Source: Phycisphaerales bacterium PN19_bin_20 (lineage in GTDB: Bacteria; Planctomycetota; Phycisphaerae; Phycisphaerales; UBA1924). From it: 41,353 nt of DNA. Under the pieces are notes generated by a model. The model made no database searches. It was not told where the DNA came from and saw nothing but the letters and a program-made list of their open reading frames with translations. Position 1 is the first letter of the stretch. Each line of letters opens with the position of its first letter. Location of the stretch: assembly GCA_021173225.1 (NCBI GenBank), contig JAJOLK010000022.1:1-41353 (forward strand). The letters run 5' to 3'. Of this stretch, positions 16,352-23,363 are shown in pieces. The position numbers were made by a program, and so were the translations under genes.

Positions 16352-16786
16352 TTAGTTGACCTTTGCGCTGGGCTTGGGCTTGCCCTTGGGCTTGGACTTG
16401 ATCTGGAACTTCCCGCCCTTGATCGTGCTGGTCGGGTCGATCGAGAGGCTCTGGGCCTCGACATCGCCGGTCCAGACCGCCGCGGGCCCAAGCACCAGCG
16501 AGGGCGTCCGCGCGACGCGGGCCTGAACTTCACCTTCAACCAGGATGCCAGTCCCGCTCGAGAGCACGTCGGCGTGCACGTGCGCAAACTTGCGGACAAC
16601 CACAACCCCGCACGTCTCGATCTTGTGGTGGTTCTCGCGGCCCGTGATCACCACGTCGTCCACGCGGACGCGCTCATAGCAGATCGGGCACGTCAGCGTG
16701 CTGGCCGACGACGGCACCACAAACGGCGAGGCGCAGTGCAGGCACCGGACCGTCCGTCGCGCGCTGTGGCCAAACAAGCTGAGCAT
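16352..16786 (-). CDS. Zinc-ribbon plus bactofilin-like protein
   Basis: 144 residues from ATG 16786. A zinc ribbon at residues 15-36 has two CxxC knuckles (Cys15/18 and Cys33/36). It is followed by a beta-repeat region (about 42-128) resembling a bactofilin beta-helix, with VxVxxxAHVHADVLSSGTGIL and LVEGEVQARV-type strands. The C-terminus is a Lys/Pro-rich basic tail (KSKPKGKPKPSAK). Bactofilins polymerise without nucleotide into cytoskeletal filaments or sheets. The zinc ribbon and basic tail suggest binding to a partner, nucleic acid or membrane; that is inference. In-frame sequence upstream of ATG 16786 is probably not translated. It lies 129 bases after the bactofilin gene. Confidence 0.75.
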   Translation of the reverse strand: MLSLFGHSARRTVRCLHCASPFVVPSSASTLTCPICYERVRVDDVVITGRENHHKIETCGVVVVRKFAHVHADVLSSGTGILVEGEVQARVARTPSLVLGPAAVWTGDVEAQSLSIDPTSTIKGGKFQIKSKPKGKPKPSAKVN

Positions 16787-16915
16787 GGCGCCTTTGCAAA
16801 AGAGCGAAGCACAGAACCCGCCTGACCAGAACGCCCCACCGCCCGTCGCGGCGGCCGTGACAAATCGCGGCCCATCACGCGACGCGGCGGACAAACTTTT
16901 TCGGCCGCAGCACGA

Positions 16916-17401
16916 TCACTCGCCCGAGGCGATCTTCTGACGGTTGAAACCGGCCAGCTTGGCCTCGAGCCCCGCCAGCGCGCTCTCAAGGCCCGGGGCC
17001 TCAGAGTTGGCCAGCTTGACGCGCGGCTTGCCGGTCTTGTCGTTCTCAGCCAAGCTGGCGTTCTTGACCGCCTCGGCCCCGACCGAGCAGTTGCCTGCAA
17101 AGCTGGCGCCCTCGGCAACGATGAGCTTGGCGGCGATGATGTCGCCCTTGATGCGTGCGGTCGTGTTCAGCTCGAGGCGCTCGCGGGCCATCACGTTGCC
17201 CTCGACGGTCCCGTCGATGACAATCGCCGCACCCTCGACACTGCTCTTGCAGACCGCGCCCTCGCCGATGTGCACGCGCCCTTGGCTGATGACCTTGCCC
17301 TCGACGGTGCCCAGGATCATGCCGGCGTTCTGGATCAGTAGCTCGCCGCGGACGTGGGTGTCAGAGCTGATGATGGTCATGTTGGGGTTGATCTCTGGCA
17401 T
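16916..17401 (-). CDS. Bactofilin (polymer-forming cytoskeletal protein)
   Basis: 161 residues. The DUF583/bactofilin domain covers about 8-110 with repeated short beta strands: TIISSDTHVRGELLIQNAG, GTVEGKVISQGRVHIGEGA, then GTVEGNVMARERLELNTTA and GDIIAAKLIVAEGASFAG. The short polar N-terminus and charged C-terminal tail (about 110-161) are typical. Bactofilins build nucleotide-free filaments used in cell shape, stalk or division-site organisation. ATG 17401 is fixed by AGGAG ending 7 nt upstream; an in-frame start at 17440 lacks one. It heads a minus-strand group with the zinc-ribbon bactofilin-like and coiled-coil genes. Confidence 0.93.
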   Translation of the reverse strand: MPEINPNMTIISSDTHVRGELLIQNAGMILGTVEGKVISQGRVHIGEGAVCKSSVEGAAIVIDGTVEGNVMARERLELNTTARIKGDIIAAKLIVAEGASFAGNCSVGAEAVKNASLAENDKTGKPRVKLANSEAPGLESALAGLEAKLAGFNRQKIASGE

Positions 17402-17597
17402 CGCGTCACTCCTGCTTGGCGTGCCCGGCGCTGCGGGCACTGGTCTTGGGCGTCGTCGCCGGCTCCGCGTCGGTAGACGCCGGGGCGTGGGGTTCGTGGT
17501 TGCGGGCGAGCGACAATTGCGCGTCCCGCCCCGGATTATCGGCTCAGTGTTGGTGAAAGCCCAGAAGATTCCGCTATCCCCGCGCCGCGGCGGCAGA

Positions 17598-17603
17598 TAG
17601 CAT
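17598..17603 (+). promoter_or_regulatory. -10-like TAGCAT, putative leaderless start
   Basis: TAGCAT ends 7 nt before ATG 17611; no Shine-Dalgarno is visible. Confidence 0.35.
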
Positions 17604-17610
17604 CGAGGCC

Positions 17611-19041
17611 ATGGGCAAACGCCCCCCTCGAATCATTGTCCCAGGCGAAGCACCACCGGGTGCCGCACATCGCGGCCGGGCCGCCGACAACGCCCCGCTG
17701 GCCAGGCCCCGCCCACGGCCAATCTCAGGTTGGGGCGACAACCCGGCCACGCCCCTGGTCCCACCACCACCCCCACCGCCACGGCCACGGCCAACACCGC
17801 CGCGGCCGTCGGCGTCGGTCAATATCCCCCCCAGTAATACGGACATTCTGTCTGCCACTCTTCCCCCCACGCCGCAGCAGCTGGCGTCTGAGGTTGAAAA
17901 CACGACAGAGCCTTGGCATCCGGTGAGCAGTGCCGGGCCCGCACACCCGCGGCGTACGCCGGGCGCGCGCACCCTTTCGCGGAAGCCCTCGCGTGATGAG
18001 TCCGATGACGACGCGTCCGAGGCGACTGGAGCCAAGGTGCGGCTGCAGCGCGTGCTGGCTGAGGCTGGCGTCGCCGCCCGGCGTAAGGCCGAGCAGCTCA
18101 TTCTTGAGGGCCGCGTTGAGGTCAACGGGCAGATTGTCCGAACGCTCCCGGCGTTTGTCGATCCCGCCCGCGACCGGATCATTGCCGACGGGCGCGAGCT
18201 GCCCCGCCTGCGCCTGGCCAGCGCCGCCACGCGCCGCGATATCCACGCTTCTGACGATGGGCCCAGCGCGCTGCGCAAGGTCTATCTGCTGCTGAACAAG
18301 CCCGAGCGGGTCCTGACGGCCGTCAGCGACCCGGGCGGACGCAGCACCGTGATGGACATCGTCAAGTACCCCGGCGTTCAGCGGCTGTTCCCGGTTGGAC
18401 GCCTTGAGTTTGACGCGCGGGGGCTGGTGCTGATTACCAACGACGGGCCGCTGGCCAACCTGCTGACGCACGCGCGCTTCGGCGTCCCGAAGGTCTATGA
18501 GGCCCGCGTCAAGGGGCTGATGCCCCCGGACTACATCGCCGACTTGCAGCGCGGGCTCAATATCAAGACCCAGCGAAACGCGCGTGAGCTTGGCAAGCGC
18601 GCGGGCGAGCTTGAGCTGAGCCTCGGCGGGGTCAAACGCGTCACGCAGGGCGTTCGCAAGGGCGCGCCCGCGCCCGAGCCAACGATCGACCGCGGCAACG
18701 ACCCGTACGACAAAACCGTCCTGCGGATCACCGTCCGCGGGCCGCTGCACACGCCGCTGGATGAGTTGATGGCCGCCGCGGGCGTCAAGATCAGTCAGCT
18801 CATCCAGGTTGGGCTTGGCCCGCTGGGCCTGCACGAGCTGCGTCTAGGTGAGTGGCGCGAGCTTGGCCGCCACGAGGTTGGGGCACTCAAGCGTCTGGCC
18901 GCGAAGGCTGATCACGTTGCTGGTGGTGCTGTTGCCAGCGGCGCTGCAGGCAGCGCTCGTGGCGGCTCTGGGGTTAAACGTTCCGTCGGCGAACGCCGTG
19001 GTGGCGAACCACCTGTCGCACCGCGGCGCGGCCCGCGCTAA
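17611..19041 (+). CDS. RluB/RsuA-family rRNA pseudouridine synthase, atypical active site
   Basis: 476 residues. The first 140 are a Pro/Arg-rich low-complexity extension. An S4 RNA-binding domain (about 143-200, VRLQRVLAEAGVAARRKAEQ) precedes the RsuA-type catalytic domain (about 222-430). The layout and the KPERVLTAVSDPGGRSTVMD region point to 23S rRNA pseudouridine synthase RluB. The active-site motif, normally GRLDxxTxGL with an essential Asp, reads GRLEFDARGL here: Glu266 (codon GAG at 18406-18408) replaces Asp. Either the Asp two residues later serves, or the enzyme has lost or altered activity. The Arg/Gly-rich C-terminal tail could bind RNA. It diverges from the bactofilin group. Confidence 0.85.
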   Translation: MGKRPPRIIVPGEAPPGAAHRGRAADNAPLARPRPRPISGWGDNPATPLVPPPPPPPRPRPTPPRPSASVNIPPSNTDILSATLPPTPQQLASEVENTTEPWHPVSSAGPAHPRRTPGARTLSRKPSRDESDDDASEATGAKVRLQRVLAEAGVAARRKAEQLILEGRVEVNGQIVRTLPAFVDPARDRIIADGRELPRLRLASAATRRDIHASDDGPSALRKVYLLLNKPERVLTAVSDPGGRSTVMDIVKYPGVQRLFPVGRLEFDARGLVLITNDGPLANLLTHARFGVPKVYEARVKGLMPPDYIADLQRGLNIKTQRNARELGKRAGELELSLGGVKRVTQGVRKGAPAPEPTIDRGNDPYDKTVLRITVRGPLHTPLDELMAAAGVKISQLIQVGLGPLGLHELRLGEWRELGRHEVGALKRLAAKADHVAGGAVASGAAGSARGGSGVKRSVGERRGGEPPVAPRRGPR

Positions 19042-19048
19042 GCGCGTC

Positions 19049-19118
19049 GTGCTGGGCCCGCCGTGCTGGGCCCGCCGTGCCGGGCCCGTGGTGCTGGGCC
19101 CGTGGTGCTGGGCCCGCG
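19049..19118 (+). repeat. Five-copy 14-bp tandem repeat upstream of parA
   Basis: Units GTGCTGGGCCCGCC (two copies), GTGCCGGGCCCGTG, GTGCTGGGCCCGTG and GTGCTGGGCCCGCG, exactly end to end. Each contains the palindrome GGGCCC. The array fills the gap between the pseudouridine synthase stop (19041) and the parA -10-like element. Confidence 0.95.
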
Positions 19119-19119
19119 G

Positions 19120-19125
19120 TATACT
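19120..19125 (+). promoter_or_regulatory. -10-like TATACT, putative leaderless start of parA
   Basis: TATACT ends 7 nt before ATG 19133. The region where a -35 would lie is inside the 14-bp tandem array. Confidence 0.5.
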
Positions 19126-19132
19126 GGCCGCT

Positions 19133-20173
19133 ATGGCCACCGGGTCCCGCGGCGTCGGGCGCTCAATCGCGCTGATGAACCAGAAAGGTGGCGTCGGGAA
19201 GACCACCAGCGCTGTCAACATCGCTGCCGGGCTCGCGGGCCTCGGGCGGCGCGTGCTGCTGATCGACATGGACCCGCAGGCCCACGCCAGCTTGCACCTG
19301 GGAGTTGAGCTCGCGCATGGCGAAACAGGCGTTTATGACCTGCTACTCGAGCCCACTACGCCCCTGGCCCGCGTCGCGCGCGAGGTCAGGCCCGGCTTGG
19401 TTCTGCTGCCCGCAAGCACCGATTTGGCGGGCGTCGAGACCCAGCTTGCCAGCGCGCCAGATCGCCTCACGCGCCTGCGCACGGCCCTCTCTCAGGCCCG
19501 CGAACACTTTGACTTTGTCATCATCGATTGCCCGCCCAGCCTGGGCCTGCTGACGCTCTGCGCCCTGGCCGCGGCACGCGAGGTCATCATCCCCATGCAG
19601 GCGCACTTCCTGGCACTTCAGGGCGTGGGCAAGCTGCTCGAGACTGTCGCGGTGGTCAACGCCAGCGTGCTGGCACCAATCGGGGCCGCGCCGCTGCGTG
19701 TCGCGGGCGTGGTGCTGTGCGTGCATGACAGCGTGACCAGTCACGCGCGCGAGGTGCTGGCCGACCTTGAGCAGTTCTTTGAGTCAGCCCGTGGCGGGAC
19801 CAGCGCGTACGCGGGTGCCCGGGTGTATCGCCCGCACGTCCGCCGCAACATCAAGCTGGCGGAGTGCCCCAGCTTCGGCAAGCACGTCTTTGAGTACGCG
19901 CCGTGGTGCCCGGGGGCGATGGACTATCGCCAGCTTGCCGAGGTGCTCTCAGGCGAGCTTGACGAGCTGCGCGCGGGCCGGGTCGCTCAGCCCTTCGCCC
20001 CGCGTGCGACGAGCCGGGCCGCAGAAGAAAAGTTAGAAGAAAGGCCAGACGAAAGGCTAGACGAAAGGCCACATGAGAGGCCACAACAACGGCTAGAAAA
20101 CAGGCCAGAAGTGGTCGTCACGGCCCTGTGCGAAATAGATCGCGCCCCCAGCCGCACGCCGGGGCACGCGTGA
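19133..20173 (+). CDS. parA: ParA/Soj-like ATPase
   Basis: 346 residues. The deviant Walker A motif KGGVGKTT (18-25) with its signature Lys, LLIDMDPQAHAS, and DFVIIDCPPSLGLLTLCAL mark the ParA/MinD superfamily; the pattern fits Soj-type chromosome-partition ATPases. No parB follows. Instead its stop overlaps the start of a VanZ-like gene, linking it to murJ. The C-terminal 60 residues beyond the ATPase fold contain a charged ERP/ERL repeat (about 298-325) encoded by a 12-bp repeat. The open frame extends upstream through the tandem array, but ATG 19133 gives the canonical N-terminus and has TATACT 7 nt before it. It could position chromosomes, or a protein cargo in place of DNA. Confidence 0.87.
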   Translation: MATGSRGVGRSIALMNQKGGVGKTTSAVNIAAGLAGLGRRVLLIDMDPQAHASLHLGVELAHGETGVYDLLLEPTTPLARVAREVRPGLVLLPASTDLAGVETQLASAPDRLTRLRTALSQAREHFDFVIIDCPPSLGLLTLCALAAAREVIIPMQAHFLALQGVGKLLETVAVVNASVLAPIGAAPLRVAGVVLCVHDSVTSHAREVLADLEQFFESARGGTSAYAGARVYRPHVRRNIKLAECPSFGKHVFEYAPWCPGAMDYRQLAEVLSGELDELRAGRVAQPFAPRATSRAAEEKLEERPDERLDERPHERPQQRLENRPEVVVTALCEIDRAPSRTPGHA

Positions 20174-20541
20174 GCGCCAGGGCCCGCGCGGGCGTCTTCT
20201 TGCTCTACTTGCTCGCAACGCTGGTGGCCCTGCTCTGGCCACAACTGCGCATCGACGGGCCGATCCCGCGTCCCGACCTCTGGATCCACTTCGCGTGTTT
20301 CGGGCTGCTCTCGCTGCTGGCGTGGTGGTCAGGGCTCTTTGGCCCGCGCGACCGCTGGCGGACTCTGGGCGTGGTGCTGGCGCTGGGCGTGGCTTACGGC
20401 GGGTGCACCGAGCTGCTGCAATTGATCCCAGCGCTGGGCCGCACCGCCGCACTAGACGATTGGGCCGCCGACAGCGTGGGCGTGGCGCTGGGCTTGATCC
20501 CTGGGCTGGTTTGCTGCCTGCGCCGCCCGCGCAGCCGATGA
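20170..20541 (+). CDS. VanZ-like membrane protein
   Basis: 123 residues from GTG 20170, which overlaps the parA stop as GTGA, indicating translational coupling. Four hydrophobic helices with the VanZ-like pattern: first helix AGVFLLYLLATLVALLWP, then PDLWIHFACFGLLSLL, then GVAYGGCTELLQLI and DDWAADSVGVALGLIPG, including the conserved His, Glu-Leu-Gln and Asp-Trp-x-Ala-Asp positions. VanZ relatives are linked to teicoplanin resistance in enterococci but are widespread membrane proteins of unknown role. It sits between parA and murJ. Confidence 0.82.
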   Translation: MSARARAGVFLLYLLATLVALLWPQLRIDGPIPRPDLWIHFACFGLLSLLAWWSGLFGPRDRWRTLGVVLALGVAYGGCTELLQLIPALGRTAALDDWAADSVGVALGLIPGLVCCLRRPRSR

Positions 20542-22304
20542 AGGGCTGCACTGCTCTGGCGCGCCTGTGGCACTGCGATTGCACCTCTATGGCCCTGAGT
20601 GACTCACCACCTCACCCCGACGACCAGCCCCGCACCAGCGGTGGCCGCGGCGGTCTGGCCAGCGCTCATTCCGACTTCGAGCCTGCCCTCGGCGGGGCCG
20701 TTCGCGCCACCGGGCTCATGACCCTCGCCTCGCGCGTCTTCGGCCTTGTGCGTGACGTGCTGATTGCACGCGTCTTTGGCGACACGCTCATCGGCTCGGC
20801 CTTCGCCGCGGCGTTCGCTATCCCCAACATGTTCCGGCGTCTCTTTGGCGAGGGCGCGCTCTCGGCCGCGTTCGTCCCCGCCTATGCGCAGGTCCACAAG
20901 CACGACCGCCCCGCCGCTCGCGCACTGGCCGCCCTGACGCTCCGCTGGCTGGGCCTTGTCACCGGCGCACTGACGGCACTGATCGAGCTTGCGCTCCTCG
21001 GGCTGCTGCTGGCGCTCCCGCCAGACCCCGAGCGCGACCTTTCGCTCAAGCTGGTCATGGTCATGCTCCCGTTCATGCCGCTGGTCTGTTGCACCGCGAT
21101 CCTCGCGGGCATGTTGCAGGTTCACGGCAGGTTCGCCGCCGCCGCCAGCGGGCCCATCGTGCTCAACGCGATGATCATCGGCACCGGTGCCTACTTCACG
21201 CTGACCGGGCGGCTTGGGGGCCCGGTGGTTGCCTATGCGCTCGGGGTGGCGACGGTCGTCTCGGGCCTGACGCAGATGGGCATCTTCTGGTTCATGCTGC
21301 GCCGGCTGGGTGCGGTTGGTACGCAAGACCCCCCGCACCCCGGGGCATATACCGCCGCCCGCGCCGAGGCGCGCCGCATGCTGCGCACCTTCGTGCCGGT
21401 GATGATCGGGCTGGGCACGCTGCAGCTAAGCACCTTCCTTGACACGCTGATTGCCATGTGGCCCGTGTGGGTCGGCCCGACGGTGCTGGGCTTCGCCGTC
21501 ACGCTGGATGAAAAGTCCAACGCGATCCTCTCGCTGACCAGCCGGCTCTACCAGTTCCCGCTGGGCGTGTTCGGGATCGCCGTCGCGACCGCGGCCTTCC
21601 CGCTGCTGGCCCGCGCCGCCGACGCGCCCAAGGAGTTCACCAGCGTGCTGCGCCGCTCGCTGCGATTAAGCCTGCTGATCGGGCTGCCCGCCAGCGTCGG
21701 GCTCGCGCTGGTCCGGCATGACCTGGTCTCAGTCATGTTCGCCGGCGGCGCAGGCGGCTTCTCGCCCGAGGGCGTGCAACGCGCCTCCGCCGTGCTGCTG
21801 GGCTTCTCGCTGGGCGTGTGGGCCTACGCGCTTAACCACGTGCTGACCCGCGCGTTCTACGCCCGCAAGGACACGACCACGCCGATGCATGTGAGCCTGG
21901 TCATGGTCGCAGTGAATCTGGCGCTCAACCTGGTGCTGGTCTGGCCGCTCAAAGAGGCCGGGCTTGCGTGGTCAACCGCCTGCTGCGCGGTGCTGCAGAC
22001 CGCCGCGCTACTCACGCTGGCGCGAGGGCGTCTGGGCCTGGACGATGTGAGCGGCGCGGTCCTGAACCCCGAGGCCTTGCGCGCGATGGCCCGAACCGCG
22101 GCCCTAGCCGCCCTCATGGGCCTGGCCGTCGCCCTGGTCCTGTTCGCCTGCACGAAGTTTCTTGGCCCGCCGAGCCGCTGGGCTGACCACGCGCTGCGCT
22201 TGGCCCTGGCCTGCGGCACCGGCCTTGGCGTCTACCTTGGCGCCTGCGTGCTGCTGCGCGTGCCTGAGCTGCGCTGGCTGCTCAACCGCGAGCGTGCGCA
22301 GTAA
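20538..22304 (+). CDS. murJ: Lipid II flippase MurJ
   Basis: 588 residues from ATG 20538, which overlaps the vanZ-like stop as ATGA; ATG 20589 is an alternative that trims an atypical 17-residue start. MurJ moves lipid-linked peptidoglycan precursor across the inner membrane. Many membrane helices are visible, with family hallmarks: RVFGLVRDVLIARVFGDT in helix 1, AFAIPNMFRRLFGEGALSAAFVPAY, and HVLTRAFYARKDTTTPM near the C-terminal half. The parA, vanZ-like and murJ reading frames overlap by four bases each, so they form one translationally coupled unit. Together with PBP2 and RodA in this window it shows active peptidoglycan synthesis. Confidence 0.94.
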   Translation: MKGCTALARLWHCDCTSMALSDSPPHPDDQPRTSGGRGGLASAHSDFEPALGGAVRATGLMTLASRVFGLVRDVLIARVFGDTLIGSAFAAAFAIPNMFRRLFGEGALSAAFVPAYAQVHKHDRPAARALAALTLRWLGLVTGALTALIELALLGLLLALPPDPERDLSLKLVMVMLPFMPLVCCTAILAGMLQVHGRFAAAASGPIVLNAMIIGTGAYFTLTGRLGGPVVAYALGVATVVSGLTQMGIFWFMLRRLGAVGTQDPPHPGAYTAARAEARRMLRTFVPVMIGLGTLQLSTFLDTLIAMWPVWVGPTVLGFAVTLDEKSNAILSLTSRLYQFPLGVFGIAVATAAFPLLARAADAPKEFTSVLRRSLRLSLLIGLPASVGLALVRHDLVSVMFAGGAGGFSPEGVQRASAVLLGFSLGVWAYALNHVLTRAFYARKDTTTPMHVSLVMVAVNLALNLVLVWPLKEAGLAWSTACCAVLQTAALLTLARGRLGLDDVSGAVLNPEALRAMARTAALAALMGLAVALVLFACTKFLGPPSRWADHALRLALACGTGLGVYLGACVLLRVPELRWLLNRERAQ

Positions 22305-22346
22305 AAAGGGCCGCAGGCAAGAGCGATGCTCCGGGTGCGGGCTCTT
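22303..22346 (-). terminator. Possible terminator between convergent murJ and msrA
   Basis: On the minus strand an imperfect stem (GCCCGCA with TGCGGCC, one mismatch; a nested AAGAGC/GCTCTT pairing is also possible) is followed by five T that overlap the murJ stop codon. It would end msrA transcription. Confidence 0.4.
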
Positions 22347-22380
22347 ATAAGGAGAGACTGGCTGTGGTTCTCAGGCGGGC

Positions 22381-23160
22381 TTAGAGCGTGCCGCAACTTT
22401 CGATGCCGCGCTTCTTGAGGTAATCCTGGTGATAGTCCTCAGCGCGGTAGAAGGTCTGCGCAGGCTCGACGCTGGTGGCGATGGGGCGCTTGAACTTTCC
22501 GCTGGCCCCCAGCTCAACCTTGAACGCCTCGGCCTCGCGGGCCTGCTCGGGCGTGTTGGCAAACACCGCCGTGCGGTACTGCGTCCCGTAGTCAGGCCCC
22601 TGGCGGTTGACCTGCGTGGGATCGTGCATGGTGAAGAACTCTTCGAGCAGGCGGCGGTAGCTGACCTTCGCGGGGTCAAACTTCACACGCACAACCTCAA
22701 CGTGCCCGGTCTCTTCGTTGCAGACCTGTTCGTACGTCGGGTTCAGCGTCTTGCCGCCGGTGTAGCCAACCTCCGCGTCCAGCACGCCATCAAGCTTGGT
22801 AAAACGCAGCTCGGGGCCCCAGAAGCACCCGGCACCGAACGTTGCGTACTGCGCCTTGACCTCAGCGGCGGGCTCGCTGGCAATGTTGGCGGGGGTGCTG
22901 GCGGGGGCGGGCGAAATCGGGGTGTTCATCGTGCTGTCCTTGTTGATCGGCTGGTTGTTGGACGCCTTGGCGGGCTGGCTCTGAGACGCAGGCGCAGTGC
23001 CGGGCTTGGCCGTCTGATCACCGCCGCGCGGCGAGCAAGCGCCCAAGGTCAGCCCCGCAAGCACCACGGCGGTCAAGCTCAAGGCCGCGGCGCGAAGCCG
23101 TCCGGCGGCCCTCGTTGAGACAATGTTGGGGCTCATCGTTGAAGTCGTAGATGCGTTCAT
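22381..23160 (-). CDS. msrA: Lipoprotein peptide-methionine (S)-S-oxide reductase
   Basis: 259 residues. It reduces Met-S-sulfoxide in oxidised proteins. The MsrA domain (about 104-254) begins [12 protein letters not shown] with catalytic Cys112 and contains [26 protein letters not shown] and [11 protein letters not shown]; Cys256 near the end could be a resolving Cys. Before it lies a signal peptide with lipobox LGAC (Cys42) and a Pro/Ala/Thr-rich linker, so the enzyme is probably a lipoprotein acting outside the cytoplasm. Start ATG 23160 has GGAG 5 nt upstream. It would need an extracytoplasmic reductant; a TlpA-like thioredoxin is encoded about 3 kb away. It diverges from the SPFH gene. 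Confidence 0.94.
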   Translation of the reverse strand: MNASTTSTMSPNIVSTRAAGRLRAAALSLTAVVLAGLTLGACSPRGGDQTAKPGTAPASQSQPAKASNNQPINKDSTMNTPISPAPASTPANIASEPAAEVKAQYATFGAGCFWGPELRFTKLDGVLDAEVGYTGGKTLNPTYEQVCNEETGHVEVVRVKFDPAKVSYRRLLEEFFTMHDPTQVNRQGPDYGTQYRTAVFANTPEQAREAEAFKVELGASGKFKRPIATSVEPAQTFYRAEDYHQDYLKKRGIESCGTL

Positions 23161-23363
23161 GTGGTCTCCAGGGTCAAGGCATCGGGCCAAACAAGTTCGT
23201 ATCTCAAGCGGGGTTGGTTCACAATCCAGCTGACGCCGGCATGAGCCCCCCCCCACAACCCAGCATGAGTGCCCTAAGGTTCTCGGTCTGGCGGTCGCGG
23301 GGGTCTTGGGCAGTTTACCCGAGCCTCAATCCGGCGACCACTGACACCATCGGGAGGTACTTT

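Noticed and set aside
19049..19118. CRISPR-like or parS-like array before parA
   Set aside because: Units are contiguous 14-mers without spacers, and they do not match the parS palindrome; a plain tandem repeat fits better.
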